Below are positions 1 through 12,020 of a stretch of 64,000 nucleotides of DNA, piece by piece. Below the pieces are notes generated by a model. That model saw only the letters and a list, made by a program, of their open reading frames with translations, did no database searches and was not told the DNA's origin. Each line of letters starts with the position of its first letter. Position 1 is the stretch's first letter. The stretch comes from Oxytricha trifallax. Taxonomy: Eukaryota; Ciliophora; Spirotrichea; Sporadotrichida; Oxytrichidae. The DNA lies in NCBI GenBank assembly GCA_000711775.1, contig ARYC01000411.1:81184-145183 (forward strand), given 5' to 3'. A program made the translations under genes and the position numbers.

Positions 1-600
1 TTTCTTATTATAGATAATTATTTGTTTAAGTTAATTAATAAAATTAAGAATTAGGAAAATTAAAAAGCTGGCAAAAATGGAGCCAAACAAGTAGCTAACA
101 ATGGGAGAAGAAGACTACGAGTATGCATACACGAACAAGCAAGGGAAAAGTAGATGAAGAATTCTCAACAAACATTGGAAAAGTTCTTAGAATATTCAAA
201 CTAGATCTCCCAAAAATCAACATTTTTAAATGTTTAATTAAATCACAACAGCTTTAAAAACATAAACAAATTTTCGGTCAAGATTGACATTTGCGGACAG
301 TTTGAATTCTACTAACCTGTAAGAGAAGCTGAAGGATGGGTGAGGAGAAATGAAAGATTTGATGAGAAAAAAAACGGTAAAAAAGCAGAGAGCAGGTCAT
401 CAATGACAAGAGATAACTGAATACGAGGACGATTGAAATCAAAATTTGCCTTTAGAACGTCAGAGGATTAAACTCCAAACTGAAGAAGGGCCAGATAATG
501 AAAGAAATTGAAGGCTTGAGACCAGATCACATAAGATTAGTGGAAACTAGACTTCAAAGAATAATAGGAATCAAAATTCAATTAAAATAGTAGAAAAATC
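1..600 (+). pseudogene. Decayed LINE-associated ORF, cut by window start
   Basis: With TAA/TAG as Gln the plus strand reads as a charged, lysine/glutamate-rich protein broken by several TGA codons. The leader motif TTAATTAATAAAATTAAGAA near position 34 recurs near 5,790 at the head of another LINE-associated ORF, and the stretch LRPDHIRLVE near 510-550 resembles LIPEDHISEE upstream of the ORF at 9,054. I therefore call it a remnant of the same LINE-associated ORF family. No catalytic domain is visible. The 5' part lies outside the window, so its relation to the endonuclease/RT ORF downstream cannot be settled here. Confidence 0.4.
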
Positions 601-879
601 TTATATGCTAATTTATAAATATTCAAAATTACTAAAGAGAGAAGAGTAAATGAGAATTTTTATAATTATTTTATAGAAATATTGAGAATTATTTATTATT
701 ATAATTATTATTGGGATTAAGTAGAGAAAGAAAAAAGTATATAATTTTACTACTTGGTCCCATTTATTAAATAATTTAATCAAGATTTTTTTGAAATAAG
801 TTGAAATTCAAATTCAAATTTATAATTAATAATAGCAATAGTAAATGTAATAATTAAAAATGGAAATCTAAAAAAAACG
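601..879. other. AT-rich spacer
   Basis: Very AT-rich sequence separating the LINE ORF remnant from the MORN fragment. I see no gene, repeat end or hairpin in it. Confidence 0.5.
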
Positions 880-1082
880 TTATTATTTCTCCATTCTCCT
901 TCATACTTAGCTCCATTAGCTTGAGTGTAATTTTTCTTGTGTTTTTCTTAGTCTTCAGTTGACTCTTGCTCGCATGTACTTCTCAATCGGTCTTGGTGCC
1001 ACCCCTGTAAAATTAATTTTTTAGATATGTTTTTTGTAACTTACATTTTAAATGAATGGCACTGCATCTTCTGATCAGACAT
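880..1082 (-). pseudogene. MORN-repeat gene 5' fragment, copy 1
   Basis: On the minus strand an ATG at 1,080-1,082 opens MSDQKMQCHSFK, followed by a canonical GTAAGT...ACAG intron of 40 nt (1,005-1,044). The downstream exon, one base out of frame, reaches NGAKYEGEW, the core of a MORN repeat (YEGEW with a preceding Gly). MORN repeats are membrane-binding or scaffolding modules common in ciliates. The same start, intron and MORN core recur at 41,583-41,778, and the start and intron recur at 53,840-54,011. The frame break and the AT-rich sequence directly downstream suggest a truncated pseudo-copy, or the first segment of a gene whose other segments lie elsewhere. Confidence 0.5.
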
Positions 1083-1639
1083 GTTTTCATATTCTTATAT
1101 TCTTAATTTAGTTTTTAATACAATTCACTTTATTTCAAAAAAATCGTGAATATAGTTATTATACAAATCTATAAATTTAAAAATATTTTTTTTTAAAAAT
1201 ATAAAATCGTTATGTTTAATAAATTATTACATTTATTCAAATAAATTTAAATGTTTAAATTAATAAAATATTACTTCAATAAGTATTAAATCTTAAAACT
1301 TTTAGTTTTTTAACATTAAATCTTTAGTATATTCAATAAGTGCAAAAATAAAATATCCCTTTTAACAAAATTAAATATCATAATTAAAAAAATAAATAAT
1401 TTAAATAATTTTATTTAGTTTAAATCTTTTACTCTATGATTAGAAGTAATTTATTAAGATTCTACTTTACTTTCATATAAAAAATATTTAACTTTAGTAA
1501 TACTTGAAAAATTACTCAATTTAATTATATATCTGTGATGTATTTGCAGTTTTATACATTCCGAAATTTGCCACTATTTTTACTGATTGCTTAGACTCAA
1601 TTGTCAAGGAATGGATGAGTGCGGGTATTGAATATTAGA
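1083..1639. other. AT-rich spacer
   Basis: Low-complexity AT-rich sequence where the N-terminal part of the LINE endonuclease would be expected. No coding pattern or element end recognised. Confidence 0.4.
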
Positions 1640-3320
1640 ACATATGAAATGAAAACAATAAAAACGCTAAGATAAGTCATTACGTGGACGATTATAAAAG
1701 TGGAAGGATTCCCTCACATAATCACAACGTATATATCCCCCTATATAAATTAGGGAAGTTAAAGAACTATAGAAAATACTAATATTCATGATAAGGTCTC
1801 TCAAATAGAAATGCAAGAAAAAGAGAATAATAGTGATGGGAGACTTTAATTTCCACATTAAAGAGTCAGGGAAGAGACTAAATAAGGAAGGTCTGAAAGA
1901 GAGTATATTCCCGAGGGAGTGGTAACTCACTCAAGAGATAACCAATTAGACTAAATTTTCTAAAACATGGTAACAATTAGTTGGGAGACTAGTTAAATAC
2001 GACAAACCAATCATAAACTGATGCAAGCCAAACTTAAAATCAAATACTATGATGATGATTTTAGGCTAACTGATAAAGAAAGAACGATTAGAATTACAGA
2101 TATTAGAAGATAATGTTGGAAAAAATTTATAGAGGAAGGAAGAGAACTACCCCTATAAGACTTGGACGAGCTAATTCAAAAGTGCTTTATGGAGAAAATT
2201 GAAAGATAGACAGGGAAGAAATGGTACCACCGACCACATGAATGGGTGATAAAAAGTAATTGAAAGAACTCCAATAACAACCACAATGACACGAATGCAA
2301 AGTGGAAGGAAGCTATAAACGATTTTGAACAGTGCCTAGATAGGAATGATTTAAAAGGTTTTTTCTACATAGTAAAGAGGCTACAAAAGTTAAAAATAAT
2401 CATAGCCAATAAAGGGGATTACATTTAAGGATGAAAGAGTAGAACAAGGCGAAGAAACGCAAAGGGAAATAGTAAGATATTACAGCCAGTTATTCAAAGA
2501 TAACAGAGACCCCAAGAATAGAGTCAACACGTAAAAAAGATATTATAATGAAAGCAGAATAGGATGGTTACAGATTTTGTAGCGAAGCAGAGGTAATGAA
2601 AACATCAAGGAGTGTAACTTTAACAAAGCGATAGGAACAGATGGGTTTGATTGAAAAATGATGCTAAAATCAGAGAAGATGTGCAGGACATTGAGTCATA
2701 AAATAGCAGAATGGCTAAACACATAGAAGATACCTGAATATATAAAACATGGCAGACGAATACTTTTAAGCAAAGATCAAAATAACTATTGACCGGAGGT
2801 ACATAATACAAGACCAATAGTAATCAACTCTCACTTCGGGAAAATAGTAAAGAAGATTATAATAAACAAAATCAACGATGAAAAGAGTGACATAATAAAA
2901 CTGGAAATTATCAGAATGGGTTTAAATTAAACAAAAGTTCAGATAAAAATGCTAGATCATTTAAAATAATCAAGAAGAAAGAGCAAGCTAAGAGAGGCGT
3001 ACCTCTTGATAGATTTTTAATAAGCATTTGACTATGTCTTAATGGATAAGATATAATAAATTCTAAGAGAGAGAATGGACAGTCAAAAAGACTAGGAATT
3101 TGCTTAAACTATCGAAATGCTATACGAAGGAAACAAAATAACATTTGAAGGGTAGGAAATTATAACACAACATGGAGTTGTGTAAGGAAGTAGATTATCA
3201 TCTATTCTATTCAACATCTAATTACTTGAAGCATTGTACTCATAACAAGAGTTGGAATCATTAATTATGCAAGGAAAACTAATTGCATTTGCAGATGATA
3301 TCTTATTGAATCAGTAAAAA
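1640..3320 (+). pseudogene. LINE (non-LTR) endonuclease and reverse transcriptase, decayed, N-terminal part
   Basis: Read with TAA/TAG as Gln, this is the body of a non-LTR retrotransposon polyprotein. APE-type endonuclease motifs come first: HIITTYISPYIN (about 1,710), IVMGDFNFHIKE with the GDFN signature (about 1,830) and NHKLMQAKL (about 2,010). After a linker come reverse-transcriptase blocks: KAIGTDGFD, HGRRILLSKDQ, NTRPIVINSHFGKIVKK, YLLIDFQQAFDYV with a catalytic Asp, HGVVQGSRLSSILFNI, and GKLIAFADDILL with the catalytic FADD box near 3,300. Several TGA codons and frameshifts (for example near 1,900, 2,250 and 2,400) break it, so it is not functional as it stands. The first part of the endonuclease is missing or displaced by AT-rich DNA. 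The protein resumes at about 4,790. Confidence 0.85.
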
Positions 3321-4789
3321 TTATCGAATTTACCAAATTGTAGAAATAAATATTCATTAAAGGTTCCTCATTAATTATATAAAATTGATTGATTAATATT
3401 TATTGAATTTTTAACCTAATATAGTAGATTTGAAGCTTGATGCTGTCTACAAATATAGGTAGCTCAGTTGTTTGATAACATCTACTCTCTTCACCATAAT
3501 AGCCAATATCGAATAGATTAATATCTCAATCTCTGCCAATCGTTTCCTTTTTTGAAGCTCAATTAGGAGATAGAATGGACTAGTTGGTATTTCGCACTAA
3601 TGAGTAATAAAATTGCATCTTTTCATCCTTGGGGAGCCTAGTGAAAAAAATTAAACTTTTTACAGTTCGCTACCCTGTCATCTTTCAGTTGATAAGCACT
3701 TTAGTTCTACTTGTAATTACTAAGCAATCTATGAGGTTTATACCATAGTCATCTTAATATTTTAGTTATTATTTCTTTTCATTGTGTATTTTATAAAACT
3801 CTTTATAAATAATTTATTAATTATACATAAAAGTTCAACAACTTAGCATGGTTTATATTTATTTTTTACTCCTTAATATGTTAAAGCTGATATTATTGTA
3901 TGTTTTTTTCTATAATTGTCATTAGACAACATAATTAAATTAAAAATCATAACTATATAATATGAATATTAGTATCCGTTTATATAAATCATAAATACTA
4001 ATTTAATAAACTTAATATATTTAAATTTAAACAATTAGCTTTAAAGTCTATTGTTTTATTATATATCAATCAATAAATTAATAAAATGAAAGGAAGTTTG
4101 ATTAAAAAGGATTTACTATTTTGTAACTATTTAATCCAAAAATTAAATTAAATATTCTAGACTCTTGTAGTTATATTTTAATGCTTAATATTTAGATTAT
4201 TTTTAATTTTATTTTAAAATTAAGGGTATTAAGAGTAAATATTTTTCTTTAATTAGACTCATAATATATTATAATACGATTTTTATAAGCAGTGTTCAAG
4301 AGAGTGGTATTTTTATGAGAGACTTTTACTTTAATTAAAAATTACGATGTAAATATCATTTATAATAGAGTATAAAAAAATATTAATAAGATGATAGTCA
4401 TTTTAGAGCTAAAGGGAGTGAGTGAACTGAAAAATACTATATTTTTCTCACTTAGCTCCCCCAGTTTTAAAAGTGGTTCTGTTTTATTTAATTATTGCAA
4501 CAACAACAAAAAACCCCGCTACACTTGCCTCATTGAAACAATAGCAATGGCAGTAGTCACTTTAAAAATATAAGAACTTGCAAAATGATTGTAGTTGATA
4601 ATATAAATTTATTTGTTCATTTGATTTACAAGCAGCATCAACCGCTCATGCTCCCATTTTTTGTTTATAAATATTTAATTTCATTCATTAAAATTGATAT
4701 AAAATATGAATTCAATCACAAAAGTATATTAATTTTTTTAATTCTTACTGAATGTCAAAGGCCTGTAGCAATTCAAAAGGATCATTGAC
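3321..4789. other. AT-rich interruption inside the LINE reverse transcriptase
   Basis: The RT reading frame stops just after the FADD box and resumes about 1.47 kb later with the KYLGLKI region, so this stretch is probably an insertion. It is very AT-rich. I could not define inverted ends or a target-site duplication and recognise no protein in it. Confidence 0.45.
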
Positions 4790-5725
4790 TGCTTTAAAGA
4801 GATTGAAAAATTACACAATCTTAAACTTAGCACAGTCTTACTAAGCGATTCCAGAGCTTTTGAAGAAGAATTATAAATAGAAGGCATTTAGAAAGTGCAA
4901 GAGACGAAGTACTTGGGACTGAAAATTTTCTTAAACTTACAAACATTGCTCCAAATTACTTGTAATGAGATTAGAAGAAAGACAGAATTCTATTGGAGAT
5001 TAACTTACTCAAGTATCATAATGGTTAGTGATAAAATAATGATTGCACAAATAAGAACCTTAATAATTTACAAGTATACACCTTTAATGGCAAAGGATTC
5101 ATGAAAATCAAGAAAATTGATGGAGCTGCAACTTAAGAGAATTGCATTCATAACGTCAGGGGATATTTCAAACAAAATATTAAGAAATGTAACTTAACTG
5201 AAAGAAATTAACACTTGTTAAATAATAAGGGACCTAGTTCAGAAGAACTTAAAGAAAAGAAATCTGAGCATCGATTAGTTTCTTAAACCAAAAAGAACAA
5301 ACGATTAAATAATAGAAAAGAGAATAGAACTTCAAAAAAGAAGAAAAATATTTTTAACAAAAAACGTTATGGATACTATGAAGGTAGTAAGTCAAGGAAA
5401 AACAATTATCTATTATGGGATGAGGCATTACTGCAGCGTCAACAAGGTCCTTCTAGATTAAATTCACATGAAACTTTGCAACTTAATAAATCAAGCAGGG
5501 GTTCCGACAACATTTTATATGACATTGAGGGAGAATATAATATTTGACATAGAAAGTCACTAATAGATATAAATCATAATTAATATGATATTAATAGGCA
5601 AAAAGATAAGAAAATTAGAGTATCGCCAGTACTACTTACTAATTAAGAAGCTATTTATATTGACATAAGTCATAAATAGAGGAAATGATCTTGATGAGAG
5701 TTTATTGGATTAAAAATGATTATAG
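4790..5725 (+). pseudogene. LINE reverse transcriptase C-terminal part
   Basis: The continuation of the RT ORF reads RAFEEELQIEGIQKVQETKY followed by LGLKI. The YLG motif is typical of the end of the RT fingers/palm in non-LTR elements. It is followed by a thumb-like helical region and a C-terminal domain containing YYGMRHYCSVNK and MKLCNLINQAG. The last motif recurs as NYGMSHYWNYHKK and MRLNILINQ at about 46,000, showing a second copy of the same family. The frame ends at a TGA near 5,715. Internal TGA codons (for example at 5,101) mark decay. Confidence 0.7.
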
Positions 5726-5769
5726 ATTAAATATCTAATATGGGAAAATAAATGGAGTATAAAAGTTTG

Positions 5770-6480
5770 AGAAATCAGAGAATTATAATTAATTAATAAA
5801 ATTAAGAAATTGACAAATTAAAGTGGAGAGAGAAGATGAATCATTCAGAATTTAGTAGACAGTTAAGAAATGGCAAAAATTAACATTCGAAAAATAGACA
5901 GAAGGAGAGCCAAAGCACTTACATCAAAATGAGATAGTTCTGGCAAACAGTTCAAGAGGTTCGATTTGCCCATAGAGATAAAACTAAGGACCAATAAGTG
6001 TTAGGCAAGAGAGAAGAGGAAAACAGAAAAGTTCCTATTAACAAACAGATAGGATTCAAAAGCAAGCTGAAGATTGGATAATCGAACCCTAGCAAGAAAA
6101 TAAATGAGCCTATTATTCAAAAAGTGGAGTTTGATAAACACATAGACAACTCGAGATGCTTACAGGGTGATTTAATGGAGAATTAGAACAAGCGTTTACA
6201 GATTTAGAAGGGAAATTCAGCTAAATCATCTAAAAACCAGAAGTATAATAGGATCTTATAAGAATAATACTAAGCCAGTTCAAGATGGAAAAGAAGATAA
6301 AAATGCAGGAATGAGACCAACCAACAACGACGTGGAAGGGTAGGCACCATCTGGTAGGCAAGAATATAACAAGGAAGAAATTGTGCATCACTAATAGACC
6401 CAAGAAGAAGAGGACAAAATATGAAAGTGGGGAACCGCCTGAGAACAAAGGTCTTAGTTGTCTTATTATCTACATTTATA
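5770..6480 (+). pseudogene. LINE 3' ORF, copy B (decayed)
   Basis: A charged ORF with TAA/TAG as Gln but interrupted by TGA. Its segment GELEQAFTDLEGKFSQII (about 6,175-6,230) matches GQLEQEFIECEGNLSEII in the intact ORF at 9,054-9,983. It lies between the end of the RT ORF and the conserved (ACT)n tail at 6,526-6,562, the same position the 9,054 ORF has relative to its own tail. Function unknown; an RNA-binding accessory protein of the LINE is a reasonable guess but no domain is visible. Confidence 0.55.
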
Positions 6481-6525
6481 CTTGTTGGTATTTAAAAAAT
6501 GTGATTTAATCTTGCATTTATTTAA

Positions 6526-6562
6526 TTTACCTAAAGTATTTAACTACTACTACTACTATTTT
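6526..6562 (+). repeat. LINE 3' tail with (ACT)n
   Basis: TTTACCTAAAGTATTTAA followed by repeats of ACT. A near-identical motif (TTACCTAAAGTG then ACT repeats) sits at 10,045-10,080. Both follow the same ORF type, so this is taken as the conserved 3' end of the LINE family. Confidence 0.7.
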
Positions 6563-6804
6563 TATTTAGAAGCAAAGGAGAAGGTCTTGCAATGCTAAAG
6601 TTGAAATCTAAGCCCTGTTCATATAAATAATAACAATAGCACCATTAAATGTTTGCATCGTTAAATGATAATGCAAGCAACATTGAAACTATAAGAGCAG
6701 TAAGTGGGCAAATTGGGGAAGTCGCCATGACACAGGAATCTTTTCATGACAGGGCGCCAGAAAAACATTCCATGAAATAAACATTTCTCAAAATTTCTTA
6801 TTAT

Positions 6805-7068
6805 AAAACCCCGATTGTCTATTAAGAATGCAGATTAGGGATTAAGAATAATAGAATTAAAATTAAATTATATTTGGAGTAAACTAATAAAGTTTTGGCT
6901 AATTGTTAAAATCATTGGCTCGAATTATTGTCTCAATAAAATAAACTAATCAGGGTGTGTAAATTTGTTTATAGCCATATTATGTTTAATTTCAGCCTAT
7001 TATAATTTAATTTTAATTTTATTATTCTTAATCCCCAATCTTCATTCTTGATTGACTAATGGGTATTT
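6805..7068 (+). mobile_element. MITE with AAAACCCC ends, copy 1
   Basis: A 264-bp non-coding element with inverted ends of roughly 65-70 bp. The left end starts AAAACCCCGATTGTCTATTA; the right end is its imperfect complement, including AATCCCCAATCTTCATTCTT. The whole element matches, in inverse orientation, the copy at 52,367-52,617. It is flanked by AT/TA dinucleotides, compatible with a TA target as used by Tc1/mariner-type elements. The outer AAAACCCC equals one C4A4 telomere unit of hypotrichs. Confidence 0.8.
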
Positions 7069-8168
7069 ATGCGTTTATTAGCACTTTTTATAATGTAAAT
7101 AATTTTACATTTAATAGAAATGCCTTGATAGAACTCTTTTTAACACTTCCACTTTTATATTATGTATTGCCTTTTAATCATTAAAATGTGAACATTTCAC
7201 TCAACTTTAAGTTAATTTCTATCTCTTTATATCTATAATAGTGTTTGAGTTTAAAAAAACCTCTTCTATACAATAAATATCAGGAAAGTATGGTGCATTG
7301 CACAAACACTGCAGTAGTTTGATTTTATATTTTCTTGAATTGCTTTGTAATTGTGGCTTCTTAAATTATTCCACAAAATTACTATAATTGTTGATTGATT
7401 CTATAAATACAGATACTCAATCATAGTTTAATGACTGTGTTGATAGATTTTGGATTTATGAAGTATTCAAACCCTGACTCCATACTTTTTCCAATATAGC
7501 TGCTAAAGTCTGTATTTTAAAAATATTTTCTGGAGCTTTTATTTTTAGTGGGGCTTTACCCATTAGTGCTGCACAAACTGATATAGCTTATAAATTATAT
7601 ATTATTAATATAAGTTATTTTTTTGCTTGAATCATTATTTCCAAAAGTGAAGCAAATCTTTCGTACATCTACACATAATTGGATTAAAATTTATTTATAC
7701 TATGAGTTGAGGTACTTTTCATTACTTTTTATTAAATCTTATACATTTTGTAGATATATTGAAGTTATTTAGGGGGTTGCCTTATATTACGTAAACTTCC
7801 TATGAAATAGTATGGACTGAGTATGTAGAGGAAATCCTTTTTGTTTCTCTAATGCTTACTCACTCATTAAGTAGTTTATGTGTTGGATTTAAAGCTTTCT
7901 ATTAACAAAGTCTTTCCTTGAATTACATAGTTTTATGGTCTTTCTATCGTTGAGCAAATTTTTCTGACAATCTGACAAATTAATAGTACTAATAGGCGTT
8001 GATTCTGCAGTCAGATTAGTAGTCCCATAGCGCAGTAACAAAACATAGCTACATAAGTTATCCTTATATTAGAGTTTAGATGTATGTTTCATTTTAGAGT
8101 ATTTATTATTTTTAGTTAATAAATTTGTTTATCTCGCATACTATAAATAATGATTATATCTACTATTA
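7069..8168. other. AT-rich spacer
   Basis: No convincing coding region, repeat end or RNA gene seen. Composition is somewhat less AT-rich between 7,300 and 8,050 but without a consistent frame. Confidence 0.4.
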
Positions 8169-8719
8169 AGTTAAAATTTAAATATTTACCAATAATTAGA
8201 AAATAATCAAGTTTTTCTTTACAGTGTTAAATTATATATAAACTAATTAAATAATTAAAACTGAACTCAAACCCAAACGAGAGAGTAATTTGGGTTACAG
8301 TGCGTTAGAGTATGAATTAAATTATTTATTAAAATAATATTCAAATATAATATTTATTTTTTTTAATAATCATCTTTTCATTTATATTTAATTTACTATT
8401 GTTATTGTTTTATTACATATCATGCTTGTAAAATGTTTGATTTTAAATTCAATTTATTTTATTAGTTAAAAAACCGTAAATTATTATTAACTTATTTATT
8501 AATTTATATATATATATAGTCTCTAATAAACAAAATATTATATTTAAATATTATTTTAATAAATAATTTAATTCATACTCTAACGCACTCTAACTCAAAT
8601 TACTCTCTCGTTTGGGTTGTAGTGCAGTTTTAATTATTTAATTAGTTTATATCTAATTTAACACGATAGAGGAAAACTTGATTATTTTCTAATTCTTGGT
8701 AATTATTTAAATTTTAACT
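8169..8719. mobile_element. 551-bp palindromic (fold-back) element
   Basis: The left arm, starting AGTTAAAATTTAAATA at 8,169, is matched by the complement of the right arm ending at 8,719. Arms run about 180-190 bp each with few mismatches and include the marker GCGTTAGAGTATGAATTAAA on the left and its complement at about 8,560-8,590. The centre (about 8,350-8,525) is a non-matching AT-rich loop. No ORF. A clear target-site duplication was not found. This is a typical fold-back/MITE layout. Confidence 0.75.
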
Positions 8720-9053
8720 GATTACTCAAATACTATAACTTTATACTATTATTTTTTACTTAAAAACAGTCGAATATTTAATATCTGTGAATATTTGATT
8801 GAATGCTGCAATAACTAAAGTATAAATATGACTCTATTAAATGATTACAAATTCTAGCTTATTTTTGTTAAATAAACCTAGAAGAATTAATTAAGGAACA
8901 CCAAAGGGAGATTAACCAGGAAACACTTTGATTTAATCCCAGAAGACCACATATCAGAAGAAACAATGAGACAATCATCAGAAAAATTGAGGAAGTTTAA
9001 TTCACTGATCAAAAAGTAAAATACTTTACCTTACCACCAGTGGTCCTGAATGA

Positions 9054-9983
9054 AAACGGGATGTTTATGTTGGAGAAGAACATTGGGTAATTAAACTGGA
9101 AAATAGAGAACGGTAAGTACTGGAGATGCAGCAGGACTTATAATACCGACAAGTTGGCAATGTTAAACATTGCAAAAACTGGGAGGTACTGGAGATCGAG
9201 AGGAAATCAGGAATTATGGAAATCTACGATGCTAGAAGAAATGTGGGAAATTATGCAGTATTGCAGAAGCACATAGCCTAATTGAGTGAACTTGCATCTG
9301 GGATTGCTGGAAATTATTTCAAAGCCAACAAACTTGCTAACATGATAGAAACATATCAAGCAAGGGACCCACAAGACTGCGGAGATCTAGCATTACTGAT
9401 TATAAATCACCTGGCCCTAGAACTAGAAGGATAACCAGTATTTCAGATATTTGCCAAAGATTGGTTTAACATGTAAAGATACTACGTCATGTTTAATCTG
9501 GAGATCGGATTCACTAAAATGGAGATCTGCAGATCTGGAAGAGGCATAAGTGAAAATGAGGCGATTTAAGAAATGGAGAGGGATGGCGAGCTAATCTGGC
9601 GAGTAGCTGACGATGAAATGGGAACATGCTCTTTCTGCTAGGACCCAAAGGTTGATAGATGGGACGAATTAATCTAAAGTTAAATCTCAAGAGGACAATT
9701 AGAACAAGAATTCATTGAATGTGAAGGAAATTTAAGCGAGATTATCGAGGAAGGATCGGCAGTAAAAGAATATCTATTCCCAAAACAAGCCATGCCAAAC
9801 ACATAGAGAAGAGATGATAAGGGGACCAAGTTAAGAAGCACATAGCTAATCTAGAATAACGAAGCTAATGATGTACCGAGCGGAATCGACAGCAATGAGG
9901 AGAGAGAAAGAATTCAAAAATTGATAAAAAATACAGTTAAAAATGAAGTAAAGGCAGTTAACTGCAATGAGAAAAATTAATGA
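9054..9983 (+). CDS. LINE 3' ORF, copy C, open in ciliate code
   Basis: An uninterrupted frame of 309 codons ending at TGA 9,981-9,983 if TAA/TAG are Gln (about 13 such codons). The five Trp codons are all TGG. The first in-frame ATG is at 9,126; the upstream part of the frame back to 9,054 is open, so an upstream start or a lost 5' end is possible. The protein is acidic and helical, with VKHCKNWE, GTCSFCQDPKVDRWDE (a CxxC pair) and LEQEFIECEGNLSEII near the middle, and a lysine-rich tail. The last segment is conserved in copy B (about 6,175-6,230). It is followed within 70 bp by the (ACT)n tail. No enzymatic domain is recognised. It is probably an accessory protein of the LINE on a 5'-truncated copy. 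Confidence 0.7.
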
Positions 9984-10044
9984 ATCTGGTTCATTAAAGT
10001 TATTGTACTTTTTATTAATTTCTTGAAGTATTTATATATTGAAT

Positions 10045-10080
10045 TTTAATTACCTAAAGTGTTTTACTACTACTACTACA
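10045..10080 (+). repeat. LINE 3' tail with (ACT)n, copy C
   Basis: TTAATTACCTAAAGTG followed by ACT repeats, the counterpart of the tail at 6,526-6,562. It marks the 3' end of the truncated LINE copy that carries the 9,054-9,983 ORF. Confidence 0.7.
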
Positions 10081-11774
10081 AAAATAAATTAAGGCAAGTA
10101 ATAAGTACTAATTAATAAGATTTTGCAATAATAACAATGCCTCCAAAAGAAATAGACATAATTTATGCAAATTTTATTGGTTGCAATGATGATTAAAAAT
10201 ATGCATTAGAATGATTTTTAAAAATAGTATACTAATAAAAATTTATAATTGATCTTTAAACAGAATATAATAATGATTATAATTAAAATGCATCACTATA
10301 TATTTGAATTGATAACGATATTAAATTCTTATAATAATTGATAAAATTAAATAATATTTAATAAGTTCAAGAGTGATCTAATATAAATAAATATTTAATC
10401 GTCAAGTTCATTGTCTACTTCTGATGCCAGAAAACATGACACTCAAAATAGTTTAAATAGGTAAGTGTTTAATGATTAAAAACCATGAAATGAATATATA
10501 GCTACTCTTATCTACGATTCCTATATTAAATTAGAAAATTAATATATTATACGTAAAAGTTTAGAATTTTATAAAACCTTAACTAATATAGAAGCCCCTT
10601 GCAATAAAACAAAATTTATAAACAATAGTTACTTTAAGCATGGTTAATTAGTTAAGAACTATGAAATTTGAGAAAATCAGGCACTATAAGTCGAAGATTT
10701 ATCAGAAATCTTATTGAGTGTAGATATCCAATCCAAATATACCAAAAACATTTAACCTCAATAGGAATTAAATCATATAATTTTTATTTTCATATTTTAT
10801 TAAATGTAAATATAAATAAAAATATGGAATTAGCAATTAACAGTGATTGACTAGCAGTTTAAAGCCTAAGAAACACAGAAGGCAGCGTGCTATACCACCT
10901 TTAAGTCCTAATCTCTCAGCAGAATCCCCTATGCATTTCTCTAAGTAATTCTCTCAGTATAGCTCATTTTACTCTTCCTTATTTTTTCATAAATATTATA
11001 GTTTAATGACATAAAAATATAACTCAATCATTGAAAATAAATGTTCAATATTTGCTTCTTGTCACTACTTATTTATATTAAGGGAATACATAGCAAACTT
11101 GTTTATTGCTAATTAGTAATGAGAGCTAGTCAAATGCAAGCTACTCAGTTTAAACTATAAGTGCCTCCTAGGTATAACGTCATCCAGCTCTTTCAAGTAA
11201 AAGTAGTATAAATATAAATAAAAATGAGTAATAAAAGATTTATAAACAGATAATAACATGGAAATTAATTTTATATTAATTTTATTGTAAATAGCAATTA
11301 TTAATATATGATAGACATTCTATTCAAAGGAGCGCAAGCATTTTTATTTAGGTTGTTAATCCTACCACCTAAGCTGGATTTCGCCATTGATGCAACTCCT
11401 TGAAAAGATATTCATTGAAGTTGAATTTAAACCTGAATTAACATTAAGCACTTTCTTATCTTTATGATGAGATAAGCGTTAATATAAAATATATTGTTAC
11501 ATTCTATAAATATTCACAGCATTTTAATTAAAAATAATTAAAATAATTTTGATTTTATTGTTATTTCATTTTAGTTAAAATCATTGCTTAAATAAATAAT
11601 ATCATGCTGTATCCCATTGTTAAACAATTTAGTCTTTATTTGTTAGATAAAGATCGAATATAATTGATAAATTTATTTTGTAAATTTAAGACGCGTATTT
11701 AAATTTGTATTTTTACAAAATATTTTAACGAATAACAACTGCTTGTTGGAAAAAGATGTTTGCTGAAATTTAAT
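10081..11774. other. AT-rich spacer
   Basis: Mostly very AT-rich. A short less AT-rich patch lies at about 10,860-10,950 and 11,330-11,410, without a coherent frame or RNA fold that I can see. Confidence 0.4.
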
Positions 11775-12020
11775 AAAACCCCAAGAGTATTTTTTTGAAT
11801 TAAGTTGAATTTGAATTTTTGATAAATATAGTATTTTTATTATTATAAATAGTTGGTTGCTTTATGTAAAATTAAAGTACTAATAATATATATATATATA
11901 TAGATATAGGGGGTCTTCACAAATCAAAAAGCTACCAACTTTTGAGGCCTGATCTGATTAAATTTTATTTTAGTATATTAACCCTTAATTATTAATATAT
12001 ACAGCCCAGTCCAAAAAAAG

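Noticed and set aside
6230..6448. 72-codon minus-strand frame
   Set aside because: Antisense to the LINE-associated ORF conserved with 9,054-9,983.
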